From the NCBI GenBank assembly GCA_019739225.1, contig JAHHDT010000005.1:1178001-1242000 (forward strand): DNA of 64,000 nt. The letters run 5' to 3'. The stretch comes from Aquamicrobium sp. Its GTDB lineage: Bacteria; Pseudomonadota; Alphaproteobacteria; Rhizobiales; Rhizobiaceae. Below, piece by piece: positions 33,402 to 42,295 of the stretch (position 1 is the first letter of the stretch; each line of letters begins with the position of its first letter). The notes under the pieces were generated by a model, which saw only the letters and a list, made by a program, of their open reading frames with translations, was not told the origin of the DNA and ran no database searches. A program made the position numbers and the translations under genes.

Positions 33402-34349
33402 TCATTTGCGCTTGAACAGAAGCGGGCAACTCCCGACGCGGCCATCGATAGCGCCAAGCCAGGCCCTGGCGGACGCATCCTGGACTAGCTGCGCATCGAG
33501 GAAGGCGAGGGTGATCTGGTCGACGGCGTCTCGCTGCTCTGGCACGGGCGACTGATCAGGGCGCGCGATACCGCCCAGATAGTGATCGCCATCGGTTAGA
33601 ACAGCGAGATACTTGTCACCTTCTGGCGCGAACTCGTAGGGTTCGACCTTCCAATGCCAGTCCTGACCCTTCGCGCCGCCGTCGCGCGTGCCGGTCACAT
33701 TGAGCATCGGACCGCCGATCCCGTCCCAGGATCCTTCACGCAGGCCCTGCTGGTCGCGCCCCTGGGCACTGAGCAGGATCGCCGCACTGAAGCGTTCGTC
33801 CTTGAAGGTGCAAGGACCTTCGCCGGGAACATCGATCTCGGCGCCAGCGAACAACTGCGACGTGTAGGCGCCGAACGAATGGCCGGCAATTGCACCGGGA
33901 AGGGGAGTGACCGGCTGTCCGCAGGTGGCATCGAAGATCTGGTCGAGCGCGTCCATCACCTGCCTCACGATCCGGATCCGCTCCAGCCAGTAGGATGGCG
34001 TGTGAAGAATCTCATACATCCGCGATCGCACCGTCGGGTCGTCGGCCCATCCGGTGAGGTTGCCGGCGGGATCGAGGCCCAGATGCGGCTCGGACTGTGC
34101 CACAGCACCGATCCAGTCTGGAAATGTCGGATGGATCACTAGGTAGCCGTGCGAGGCCCAGTGGCTCGAAAGCCCGGCATAGTCGCGGCCGCTCGCGCTG
34201 AGGCCGTGGCAGAAGATCACGAACCCTTTCGGCGCTGCGCGCTCCAGCCAGCGGCAGACGAGCGGCAGGATAGAACCGCAGCCGGCCATGTCCAGGGAGC
34301 GCTCGACGAAGCTGTCGCCGGGACGGGATGGATAGGCTGTTTGGTTCAT
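33402..34349 (-). CDS. Alpha/beta hydrolase, dienelactone hydrolase / PAF-acetylhydrolase-like
   Basis: 315 residues. The nucleophile elbow GHSFGA places Ser158; FVIFCHGLSASGRDYAGL forms the oxyanion region and a late GDHYLGG supplies the probable catalytic His. There is no signal peptide. The stop codon of the upstream ATPase gene overlaps the ATG (ATGA), so the enzyme is made with the peptide-type ABC importer and presumably hydrolyses an ester or amide in the imported substrate (inference). Convergent with the nucleoside hydrolase, 121 bases apart. Confidence 0.87.
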   Translation of the reverse strand: MNQTAYPSRPGDSFVERSLDMAGCGSILPLVCRWLERAAPKGFVIFCHGLSASGRDYAGLSSHWASHGYLVIHPTFPDWIGAVAQSEPHLGLDPAGNLTGWADDPTVRSRMYEILHTPSYWLERIRIVRQVMDALDQIFDATCGQPVTPLPGAIAGHSFGAYTSQLFAGAEIDVPGEGPCTFKDERFSAAILLSAQGRDQQGLREGSWDGIGGPMLNVTGTRDGGAKGQDWHWKVEPYEFAPEGDKYLAVLTDGDHYLGGIARPDQSPVPEQRDAVDQITLAFLDAQLVQDASARAWLGAIDGRVGSCPLLFKRK

Positions 34350-35377
34350 GAGGCGACGTGCTCCGTCGTTTTGTCCAGCTCGGGTTCGGAAGAGGCATCG
34401 CCGGCGTGAAGGAAACAGTTCGCGGTGCCGCCGCCCGCAATCGGATAGGCCGGCGGCGTCTCCGCTTCGCAGCGGGCCATCGCGTGGGGGCAGCGGTTGC
34501 GATAGGGGCAGCCGGCGACCGACAGGCGCGGCGTCTCCGGCACGGGCGCCATCTTGCGCGCCGCGCGACGTTTGCGCTGCGCGTCCGGATCGAGCAGCGG
34601 CACCGCCTCCAGCAGCGCTGCCGTATAGGGGTGCGCTGGCGCCTTGTAGATGCGGTCCGAGGGACCTTCCTCGACTATATGGCCCAGATACATCACCGCG
34701 ATGCGGTCGGAGATGTGGTGAACGAGCGCCAGGTCGTGAGCGATCAGCAGATAGGCGATGCCGAGTTCGTCACGGCGCTCATACAGCAGGTTGATGATCT
34801 GGTTCTGCGTCGACACGTCCAGCGCACTCACCGGCTCGTCCAGCACGATCAGCTTCGGCTCCAGTGCAAGCGCGGAAGCAATGGCTATGCGCTGTCGCTG
34901 GCCGCCGGAAAACTGGTGTGGATGGCGCGTCAGGTGCTCCTGCGAAAGCGATACCAGCCTGAGCAGCTCGATCGCACGCTCCCGTCGCTGTGCCCGCGTC
35001 ATCGAGGTGTGGACGCGCAGCGGTTCCGTGACGATGTCCTCGACGGTCATGGATGGGTTGAGTGACGAGTAGGGATCCTGGAAGACCGCCTGAATCTGTC
35101 CGCGCACTTCGGCCGGGTAGCGGGTTTTCATCGACGTCAGTTCTACGTCGCCGAACCGGATCGATCCACCTGACGCCGGTACCAGGCCAAGCACGGTGTT
35201 TGCGATCGACGACTTTCCCGAGCCGGACTCGCCAACCAGCCCGAGCGTCTCGCCGGGGCGGATTGAGAGGCTCGCGCCCTTGACGGCCGAAAAGGAACGC
35301 CCCCCGAACCCCAGCAACGAGCGGCTGTGATAGGTCACGTCGAGGTCGCGAATGTCGAGCAGCACGTTTTCGCTCAT
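34346..35377 (-). CDS. Oligopeptide/dipeptide ABC transporter ATP-binding protein (DppF/OppF type)
   Basis: 343 residues. Walker A GESGSGKSS, signature FSGGQRQRIAIA and Walker B LIVLDEPVSALD are intact. The C-terminal oligo_HPY extension with a cysteine-rich element (CPYRNRCPHAMARCEAETP) is typical of Opp/Dpp ATPases and can hold an iron-sulfur cluster. It overlaps the permease-ATPase fusion upstream and the hydrolase downstream by four bases each. Confidence 0.94.
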   Translation of the reverse strand: MSENVLLDIRDLDVTYHSRSLLGFGGRSFSAVKGASLSIRPGETLGLVGESGSGKSSIANTVLGLVPASGGSIRFGDVELTSMKTRYPAEVRGQIQAVFQDPYSSLNPSMTVEDIVTEPLRVHTSMTRAQRRERAIELLRLVSLSQEHLTRHPHQFSGGQRQRIAIASALALEPKLIVLDEPVSALDVSTQNQIINLLYERRDELGIAYLLIAHDLALVHHISDRIAVMYLGHIVEEGPSDRIYKAPAHPYTAALLEAVPLLDPDAQRKRRAARKMAPVPETPRLSVAGCPYRNRCPHAMARCEAETPPAYPIAGGGTANCFLHAGDASSEPELDKTTEHVAS

Positions 35378-37296
35378 TGCGCCGCCTCCAGAGCGAGCTC
35401 ATCGGCGCGAATGCAGCGCACCAGCCGGTCTGTCCCGGTTAGCGGTATTCGCTGTTCGCATCCCTTAATCCGGAAGTCGCAGCGGTTCGAAAAGCGGCAG
35501 CCGGTCGGCCAGGAACCCGGCCGAGGCACGCTCCCACGGATGGTCGGAAGCGGCGGGTTGCGATCGGAGGCATGCGGCATCGCTTCGAGCAGGCCGCGCG
35601 TGTAGGGGTGCAGCGGCGCGGAAAAAAGCGTGTCCACGCCGGCCATCTCCACCATCTCGCCGGCATACATGACGCTGATGCGGTCGCAGATGTCGGCGGC
35701 GACCGCCAGGTCGTGCGTAACGAACAGGATTGCCATACCGAACTCGCCCTGTAGGTCGCGAAAGAGATCGAGGATCTCCTGCTGCACCGTTACGTCGAGA
35801 GCCGTGGTCGGCTCGTCGGCGATCAGCAGGGACGGGTTGCAGGACAGCGCACGCGCGATCGCGATCCGCTGCGCCATGCCGCCTGACAATTCATGCGGAT
35901 AGGCGCGGGCGCGCTCCTCCGCGCGGGGAATGCCGACGCGGTCGATCAGCTCGACGGTGCGGGCCCAGGCCTGCTTCTGTGACAATCCCTGCTTGCTGCG
36001 AAGCACCTCGGCGATCTGGCTTCCCACCGTGAAGGCCGGGTTGAGGCTCGTAGTCGGATCCTGGAAGACCATCGCAACCTCGTTGCCGCGCACAGCCTCC
36101 ATCTGCTTCTGCGAAAGCGACCGCAACTCACGCCCGTTGAGAACGATGGAGCCGTGGGTGGTGCGAAGGCCAGCCCCCATCAATCCGAGAACCGCCAGGC
36201 CCGTCATCGTCTTGCCGGAACCCGATTCGCCCACGAGCCCGAGCGTTTCGCCTTTTGCTATGCTGAAGGAGAGGTCGGTGATGATCGGCAGCCCGGCTCC
36301 GGACCCCACCATAACCTCCAGGTTCTCGACGCGAAGAACTTCGTTCTTCAGCCGCGGAAGCACCACCGGTTCGGCGACGGCCGCGGGCGCCGGTTTGCCA
36401 GAATGCGTGGGCGTTGCTTCCGGTTTTGCCGCGATGGCAACGCCGCGACCGATCGAATCGCGAATGACGTCGCCGAGCAGGTTGACGGCCAGCACGGTCA
36501 CGATGATGGCGATGCCGGGCGGAATTGCGAGGAACCAGTTCAGATCCATGAACGCCGCGGCGGAATTCAGCATCGTGCCCCAGCTCGCATCGGGCGGCTG
36601 GACCCCGAGGCCGATGAAGCTCAGGCCAGCCTCGGAAAGCAGGACAGCGCCGACGGTCAGCGTGACCTGTACGATAAGCGGAGGCGCGATGTTGGGAAGT
36701 ATGTGGCGCAGCAATATGCGGCTGTCGGATGCGCCGATGACGCGCGCCGAGCGGACATAGACTTCTTCCCGCTCGGCCAGCACCACGCCGCGCGCCAGGC
36801 GCAGGAAGGATGTGGAATAGAGGATGCCGAGCGCGATCATCGCCTTGTGCAGGCCCGGTCCCAGAATTGCGATGATGACGATCGCGACCATGATGCCCGG
36901 GATGGAGACGATAGCCTCCACGATGCGCATGACGATCCAGTCCCACCAGCCACCGCGATAGCCGATGAAGAGACCCAGCGGCACCCCGAGCAGCACCGCG
37001 ATCGCCGTGCCTTCCGCTGCTGCGATAACGGCGATGCGGCTGCCATGGATCAGTCGCGAGAGCACGTCTCGGCCCAGATCGTCGGTACCCAGCCAATGGC
37101 TGGATGATGGCCACTGGAGCGCTTCGATCAAGTTCTGCCGAAGCGGATCGTAGGGAGCGACGACGTCCGCAAAGACCGCGAGCAGGCCCAGCAGCACGAG
37201 GACGCCTGTCGCCATCGTCGCAATGAGGGACGAGGCGACCAGCAACCTGCGGGGCTGCCGTGGCCCGTGGGGCGGAGTTGTGGAAGAGCCTGTCAC
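35374..37296 (-). CDS. Fused peptide-type ABC permease (DppC) and ATPase (DppD)
   Basis: 640 residues starting at GTG (37294-37296), which overlaps the stop of the dppB-type gene as GTGA. Residues about 25-290 are a DppC permease with HWLGTDDLGRDVLSRLIHGSR and the EAA-like loop YVRSARVIGASDSRILLRHILPN. After a Pro/Ala-rich linker, residues about 330-640 are a DppD ATPase: Walker A GESGSGKT, signature LSGGMAQRIAIA, Walker B LLIADEPTTALD and a C-terminal HPY region with cysteines. Such permease-ATPase fusions occur in databases but are less common than separate genes. The upstream open frame is not coding. Confidence 0.92.
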   Translation of the reverse strand: MTGSSTTPPHGPRQPRRLLVASSLIATMATGVLVLLGLLAVFADVVAPYDPLRQNLIEALQWPSSSHWLGTDDLGRDVLSRLIHGSRIAVIAAAEGTAIAVLLGVPLGLFIGYRGGWWDWIVMRIVEAIVSIPGIMVAIVIIAILGPGLHKAMIALGILYSTSFLRLARGVVLAEREEVYVRSARVIGASDSRILLRHILPNIAPPLIVQVTLTVGAVLLSEAGLSFIGLGVQPPDASWGTMLNSAAAFMDLNWFLAIPPGIAIIVTVLAVNLLGDVIRDSIGRGVAIAAKPEATPTHSGKPAPAAVAEPVVLPRLKNEVLRVENLEVMVGSGAGLPIITDLSFSIAKGETLGLVGESGSGKTMTGLAVLGLMGAGLRTTHGSIVLNGRELRSLSQKQMEAVRGNEVAMVFQDPTTSLNPAFTVGSQIAEVLRSKQGLSQKQAWARTVELIDRVGIPRAEERARAYPHELSGGMAQRIAIARALSCNPSLLIADEPTTALDVTVQQEILDLFRDLQGEFGMAILFVTHDLAVAADICDRISVMYAGEMVEMAGVDTLFSAPLHPYTRGLLEAMPHASDRNPPLPTIRGSVPRPGSWPTGCRFSNRCDFRIKGCEQRIPLTGTDRLVRCIRADELALEAAQ

Positions 37297-38237
37297 GACG
37301 GACGCGCTTTGGGGTTGAGCAGGCCGTAGATCACGTCGGTGGCCAGTTGCACGACGACCACGAGCGCCACCATGACCAGCACGAGCCCTTGTATCATTGG
37401 AATGTCCTGTTGCCGCACCGCACCGATGGCGAGCGTGCCGAGGCCGTTGATGGCGAAGACCTGTTCCACGACCAGAGCGCCGCCGAGCAAAACGGTGATC
37501 TGGAATGACAGGACGGCAACCACGGGCACCATGGCGTTCGTCAGGGCATGCTTGAGGACGATGCGCCGGGCAGACAGGCCCTGGGCGCGTGCTGCGCGGA
37601 TGTAGTCCTGCTGCAGCACGCCGACCATGGCGGAGCGCACCTGGCGCGCGATTGCCGCGCTCGACGAGGTCCCGAGCGCGATCGAGGGAAGGATCACGCT
37701 GCGAAGCCAGTCCCACGGGGAATCGCTGATCGGCGTGAAACCGGTGGCCGGGAACCAGCGCAGGTTGACGGCGAAGATGGCTGCAAGGATCAGGCCGAAC
37801 CAGAAGTTTGGAACTGCCTGACCGAAGGTGGCGCCAAGCGTCGCAAAGCGATCGATCCAGGAGCGGGGCCGCAACGCGGCTGCTATCCCGGCAGCAACGC
37901 CCACGACGATGGCGATGATCGCCGAGACCGCCGTGAGCGAAAGCGTGACGGGAAGCCGCTGCATCACTGCTCCCATCACGCTCACGCTGTTGAAGAACGA
38001 GGTTCCGAGGTCCCCCTGAACCGCTCTGCCAAACCACTGCATGTAGCGGACATGTACCGGCTGGTTGAGCCCGAGCCGCTCGCGCAGCATCTCGTGCTGC
38101 TCCTCCGTTCCCGTATCACCCAGGATCAGGTCGACCGGATCGCTCGGCAGCAGCGACGTAAACGAGAACGTCAGCACCGAGACGATGAAGAGCAGGGGCA
38201 CCAGCGCGAGAAGCCGCTGAAGGATGAGCCTGAGCAT
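37293..38237 (-). CDS. Peptide-type ABC transporter permease (DppB)
   Basis: 314 residues, six membrane segments. The N-terminus MLRLILQRLLALVPLLFIVSVLTF and ERLGLNQPVHVRYMQWFGRAVQGDLGTSFF are standard for DppB/OppB; the EAA loop reads YIRAARAQGLSARRIVLKHALTNAM. It pairs with the permease half of the downstream fusion protein. It is preceded by the substrate-binding protein gene after 12 bases. Confidence 0.95.
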   Translation of the reverse strand: MLRLILQRLLALVPLLFIVSVLTFSFTSLLPSDPVDLILGDTGTEEQHEMLRERLGLNQPVHVRYMQWFGRAVQGDLGTSFFNSVSVMGAVMQRLPVTLSLTAVSAIIAIVVGVAAGIAAALRPRSWIDRFATLGATFGQAVPNFWFGLILAAIFAVNLRWFPATGFTPISDSPWDWLRSVILPSIALGTSSSAAIARQVRSAMVGVLQQDYIRAARAQGLSARRIVLKHALTNAMVPVVAVLSFQITVLLGGALVVEQVFAINGLGTLAIGAVRQQDIPMIQGLVLVMVALVVVVQLATDVIYGLLNPKARPS

Positions 38238-38249
38238 GGGGATCCGTCG

Positions 38250-39773
38250 TCAGTCGTTGGCCTTCAGGCCGCGCAGATTGATCGAATCCTCGCCAAAGCG
38301 ATAGACCACACTCGGATTGTTGGCGGTCGCCTCGCTGACGCCGATCAGGATCGGCGTGTTGGTGACGAAGATGAGGAACGCCTCCTCCGCCAGCCGGGCT
38401 GCCATCTCCTGATAGATCGGAGCGCGTATGGCGGTATCCACCGATTCCAGGCCTTCCTTTGCCAGGTTGAGCAGGTCCTCGCTCGGCTTGGCCTTGAAAG
38501 GGTTGTAGGCGGCGTCCTCGTAAATATAGCGCAGTGCCAGAAATTTCGGGTCGGTGTTGGTGGCCCAGACGAGATTTGTCGCCGGGTAGTTGGTGGTGCG
38601 GCTGACGCGGGCAAGCGTGCCCGGCTCCTGAGGCACGATGTTCATCGTGATGCCGATTTCGTTGAAGAACCCGGCCAGCGCCTCCAGACGCGACTGGTAG
38701 ATCGGGATCGAAGGCATGTCGAACGTGAAGCCATCCGAAAACTCCGACCTCGCCATGAACTCGCGAGCCTTGTCGAGATCGAATTCGTAGATGCCTTCCA
38801 GCGCCGGATCATAGGCCCAGTCGCCCTTGCCGTAAGGCTGGAACGACTTCTCGGCGAGGCCGAACTGAACCGCCTTGCCGAAGGCTTCGCGGTCGATGGC
38901 GTGCGCCATTGCCTTGCGCACGTTGAGATCGGCAAAGGCGGGAACGACGGTGCCTTCCCGGTCGGAAATGATCACGTGATAGTTCAGCCCGCCGGTACCG
39001 CGCACGAGCTTCAGACCCGGTGTGCGGTCGATGATCGCCGACTGCGGATTTGCCAGCCAGTTGCCGGCGTCTATCTGGCCTGTTTTCAGCGCGTTCAGGC
39101 GCGCTGTGTCATCGGGAAGCTCCCATACCTCGTAGCGGGCAAGGCCGATCTTGTCCTTGTCCCAGTAGGTGGGGTTCGGCGTGTAGACACGCACCTCGCC
39201 TTCGCGGGACTCGTCCTTGTTGTAGACATAAGGGCCGGTTCCGATCGGATTGCGATCAAGCGCGGGATCCGCGATCGCGGCAGGCGCCAGCATCATGCCG
39301 CCGGTATGGCACAGGCTGTCGATGATTGCGGGGTCAGGTTCCTTCAGCTTTATCCGCAGCGTGAACTCGTCCACGGCCTCGGCGCCGTCGACGGTCTTGA
39401 GGCCTTCCACGATTGCGAGCTCGACGCCGCGATTGATGTTCGCGGCTGCGACCTCGGCGTTGAAGGCCTCGCCGTTGCTGAAGGAGACCCCCTCGCGCAG
39501 CTTGATTGTCACGTCGAGCCCGTCGACCTCGTAACCCGTCGCCAGCAAGGGCACCGGCTTGCCGTCGGTGCCCCTTTCGAACAGCGATTCATAAACGGGT
39601 CGCAGATACGGAACGCCGCTGCCGCTTTGCTGCTGCGGGTCCATGGTGATGAGTTTGACCTGTTCGGCATATTTGAACGTGCCTTCCGGCTCCGCATGCG
39701 CGGCGGTCACGCCGAGACCGAAGCCTGCTGCGATGGCCATCGACAGTATCGCATCTCTTATCCGACGCTTCAT
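38250..39773 (-). CDS. ABC transporter substrate-binding protein, peptide family 5
   Basis: 507 residues with a Sec signal peptide (MKRRIRDAILSMAIAAGFGLGVTAAHA). Family 5 motifs include VYESLFERGTDGKPVPLLATGYE and AFADLNVRKAMAHAIDREAFGKAV. Relatives bind peptides, nickel, glutathione, opines or other small molecules, so the ligand is not deducible. It is the first gene of an importer operon ending with an alpha/beta hydrolase and lies downstream of a CoA-transferase gene on the same strand. Confidence 0.94.
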   Translation of the reverse strand: MKRRIRDAILSMAIAAGFGLGVTAAHAEPEGTFKYAEQVKLITMDPQQQSGSGVPYLRPVYESLFERGTDGKPVPLLATGYEVDGLDVTIKLREGVSFSNGEAFNAEVAAANINRGVELAIVEGLKTVDGAEAVDEFTLRIKLKEPDPAIIDSLCHTGGMMLAPAAIADPALDRNPIGTGPYVYNKDESREGEVRVYTPNPTYWDKDKIGLARYEVWELPDDTARLNALKTGQIDAGNWLANPQSAIIDRTPGLKLVRGTGGLNYHVIISDREGTVVPAFADLNVRKAMAHAIDREAFGKAVQFGLAEKSFQPYGKGDWAYDPALEGIYEFDLDKAREFMARSEFSDGFTFDMPSIPIYQSRLEALAGFFNEIGITMNIVPQEPGTLARVSRTTNYPATNLVWATNTDPKFLALRYIYEDAAYNPFKAKPSEDLLNLAKEGLESVDTAIRAPIYQEMAARLAEEAFLIFVTNTPILIGVSEATANNPSVVYRFGEDSINLRGLKAND

Positions 39774-39818
39774 TTCTTCCTCCCTTGAAGTCCGCCAACG
39801 GGTAGTCCCGCTGGTCGG

Positions 39819-41000
39819 TTATCGTCGTGCTGCCTGCGCCGGTCCTGTGGACGCGGGCGGCGTATTGGCATTGAACCTCTCGTTGTCTGCGCCGAGCCTG
39901 GGTGCTGGCGGCAGCGACGGCTCTTCGCCATTGCTCCAGCGGAAGGCGGGACCAAGTGCGAGCGCCTCGCCGGCAACGCCGATGCCCGGGGTCAAAGGAT
40001 AGATTTCGACGAGATATTCGCCCAGGCTGCGGACCCGCGCGGCGGGCACGCCGGCCTCGTTCAGGGCATGTTCCAGCGTCTCGGCCTGGCTGGCCGCAAA
40101 AGCGGCTGCAAGCCGCCTGCGCAGATCGTCCGTCGCCGCATCGGCAAGGAACGCGCCCGCCGACAGCCCCGCTGGTAAATAAGGCGGGCGTGCCAGCTCG
40201 GGGTGGCCGAGCAGCCGGCACAGCGTCGCAAACTGGCTCATGGTATTTGCCGCAACCGAAATGTGCCCGTCGGACGTGGCAAAAGTCTCGGCGCCCGGGC
40301 TGCCCACGAAACCACGGTTTCCGACGCGCGGCGGCGCCTTGCCGGTCGCGATGGTATTCGCAGCCGGTCCCGACATCAGCGCGAGCGCGCAGTCGACCAT
40401 CGAGACATCGAGCGTGATCGGCGCGGTGTCGCCGCGCAGCCGTCGCACGACCCCCGCGAGGATCGCTTCGGCCGCGGACATTCCCGTTGCGATGTCGATC
40501 ACCGGAAAGCCGACCTTGATCGGCGGATCGCCCGGACTGCCCTGCAGTGCCATCATGCCGGTCGCGGCCTGAATGACATGGTCGTAGGCGCCCCGCGCGC
40601 TGTTGGGGCCGCTCTGGCCCCAGCCCGAAATCGAGCAATAGATGATGCCGGGCCGAACCGCCGCAAGGTCTTCCGGAGCAAGTCCGAACCGCCGCGCGAC
40701 GCCCGGACGGAAGTTCTCGACGAACACATCGCAGGTTTCAGCGATCCTCAGGACGGTGGCGCGACCTTCTTCTGTCGCAAGATCGACCACCACGGATTTC
40801 TTGCCGGCATTGAGGGCGCGAAAGCCGGGCGTGAGGCCTTCGAGTTCGGGCTGCATGTCGAGCGCACGCATCGGATCGCCGCCGCCGGGTCGTTCGATCT
40901 TGATAACTTCGGCGCCCATGCAGCGAAGGTGATGGGTGGCGCAAGGGCCAGCCAGCACGTGGGTGAGATCGAGCACCCGAAAACCCTCGAGTGGCAGCAT
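39819..41000 (-). CDS. CaiB/BaiF (family III) CoA-transferase, second copy
   Basis: 393 residues. LEGFRVLDLTHVLAGPCATHHLRCMGAEVIKIERPGGGD opens the protein; VFVENFRPGVARRFG and CSISGWGQSGPNSARGAYD follow, the final Asp being catalytic. AGGAG precedes the ATG at 7 bases. It is divergent from a LysR gene, which probably controls it together with the downstream peptide-type importer. The likely role is to activate an imported carboxylic acid as its CoA thioester, but substrate is unknown. Confidence 0.93.
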   Translation of the reverse strand: MLPLEGFRVLDLTHVLAGPCATHHLRCMGAEVIKIERPGGGDPMRALDMQPELEGLTPGFRALNAGKKSVVVDLATEEGRATVLRIAETCDVFVENFRPGVARRFGLAPEDLAAVRPGIIYCSISGWGQSGPNSARGAYDHVIQAATGMMALQGSPGDPPIKVGFPVIDIATGMSAAEAILAGVVRRLRGDTAPITLDVSMVDCALALMSGPAANTIATGKAPPRVGNRGFVGSPGAETFATSDGHISVAANTMSQFATLCRLLGHPELARPPYLPAGLSAGAFLADAATDDLRRRLAAAFAASQAETLEHALNEAGVPAARVRSLGEYLVEIYPLTPGIGVAGEALALGPAFRWSNGEEPSLPPAPRLGADNERFNANTPPASTGPAQAARR

Positions 41001-41126
41001 GCGGTTCTCCTGTCCTCGGGCGCCACGGCGGGCGCCGACCGCTGATGCGGACGAATTCCCGCAAGCGACGGGGCTCCTCCCAAGAGCCGTAAACCGACGA
41101 TAGATTCCGTCATGGTGTTACCGGTA

Positions 41127-41162
41127 GTTATATTTCCTAAGGCCTGTTATCAGTTTCCCTAA
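41127..41162. promoter_or_regulatory. Direct repeat in divergent LysR promoter region
   Basis: GTTATATTTCCTAA (41127-41140) and GTTATCAGTTTCCCTAA (41146-41162) repeat the pattern GTTAT...TTTCC(C)TAA just upstream of the LysR gene start. AT-rich direct repeats between a LysR gene and its divergent target fit an operator region; evidence is only positional. Confidence 0.3.
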
Positions 41163-41178
41163 ATGCGGGATTCCCACC

Positions 41179-42096
41179 ATGGACCTCAGGCAGATTCGCT
41201 ATTTCGTTGCCGCGTGCGAGGAAGGCTCGCTCAGTGCGGCCGCGGCAAGGCTTCACTGCACGCCATCGGGCGTCAGTCAGCAGATGAGCGCGCTCGAAGC
41301 GCGTCTCGGCACTGGCCTTCTCGAGCGGACCCGGCGCGGTGTGAGCCCGACTGCCGCCGGATGGCGCTTCTACAATCGATGCCTTGCCGTGCTCACATCG
41401 GTTTCGGAAGCGGAGATGGAACTGGAGGATTTCGCCGCCGGCCTCAGCGGATCGGTCTCGGCGGGATTTGCGCCGGGCCTCGCGAAAGCGGTGCTGCCGA
41501 CCGCGCTCGCCCGCTATACTCATGAATATCCGCGCGTCGACATCGAGATCGGCAGCGGAACGGCGGACTCTCTGGTGGCGGAAACCTCGGGCGGCGCACT
41601 CGATTTTTATGTCGGGCAGTTTGCCAAACCGCAGGTGGGCCTGTCTGCGACGCCGATCGGGCGATTTCCCGTTGCGCTTATTTCGGGTGCCCGCCGTGGC
41701 TTCGCGCCGATGGAGCCTATCCGCCTTGATCAGGTGAAACCTCTAAAGCTTTCGGTCCCATCCTCGACCCACAGCCTGCGGCCGCGCATCGAGGAGGCGG
41801 CCCGCAACGGTGAGATATTGGTCGAGCGCACGATAACGATCGCGAGCCTTTCCGCCGGGCTGGAATTCGTGGCGCAGACGGACTGGTCGTCGATCCTGCC
41901 GTTCTGGATAGCGCTTAAGGAACTCGACAACGAACGCGTCACCGTCAATCCGATCATCGATCCCCATCTAAGCGTCGAACTCGCGCTGATTCATCTGGCC
42001 CAGCGTCCGCTGTCTGGCGCCGCGCGCCACCTCTACGACCATTTTCGCGAGGAACTAAAGCGCTGCGAGGAAGAATGGAAGCGGATTACCCACTGA
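41179..42096 (+). CDS. LysR family transcriptional regulator
   Basis: 305 residues. The N-terminal winged helix-turn-helix is MDLRQIRYFVAACEEGSLSAAAARLHCTPSGVSQQMSALEARLG; the effector domain covers about residues 90-290. It is divergent from the CoA-transferase and peptide importer genes, and upstream of the TRAP transporter genes in its own direction, so it may control either or both. LysR proteins usually activate the divergent operon in response to a pathway intermediate. Confidence 0.94.
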   Translation: MDLRQIRYFVAACEEGSLSAAAARLHCTPSGVSQQMSALEARLGTGLLERTRRGVSPTAAGWRFYNRCLAVLTSVSEAEMELEDFAAGLSGSVSAGFAPGLAKAVLPTALARYTHEYPRVDIEIGSGTADSLVAETSGGALDFYVGQFAKPQVGLSATPIGRFPVALISGARRGFAPMEPIRLDQVKPLKLSVPSSTHSLRPRIEEAARNGEILVERTITIASLSAGLEFVAQTDWSSILPFWIALKELDNERVTVNPIIDPHLSVELALIHLAQRPLSGAARHLYDHFREELKRCEEEWKRITH

Positions 42097-42295
42097 TATT
42101 CAGCTTTAAGCCGCGCTTACAGAACGATTTAGAAGAAATAAGTGTTCGTAACCGCTGCGGGGTACTACCCTTCCTGATGGAGGACCGTCATCCGGCGATT
42201 GGGCATATGCTTCGGGACCAATGCTTTGCAGCCTGGCCGTAGCATCGCCGCGTTGGCGTCGCGAGGAAGCCTCGTCGGAGGCCGGGAGGGAAATG

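Noticed and set aside
37548-39788. A 746-codon open frame on the plus strand
   Set aside because: It is antisense to the DppB and binding-protein genes, lacks any family signature and consists of arginine- and aspartate-rich sequence typical of a shadow frame in GC-rich DNA.
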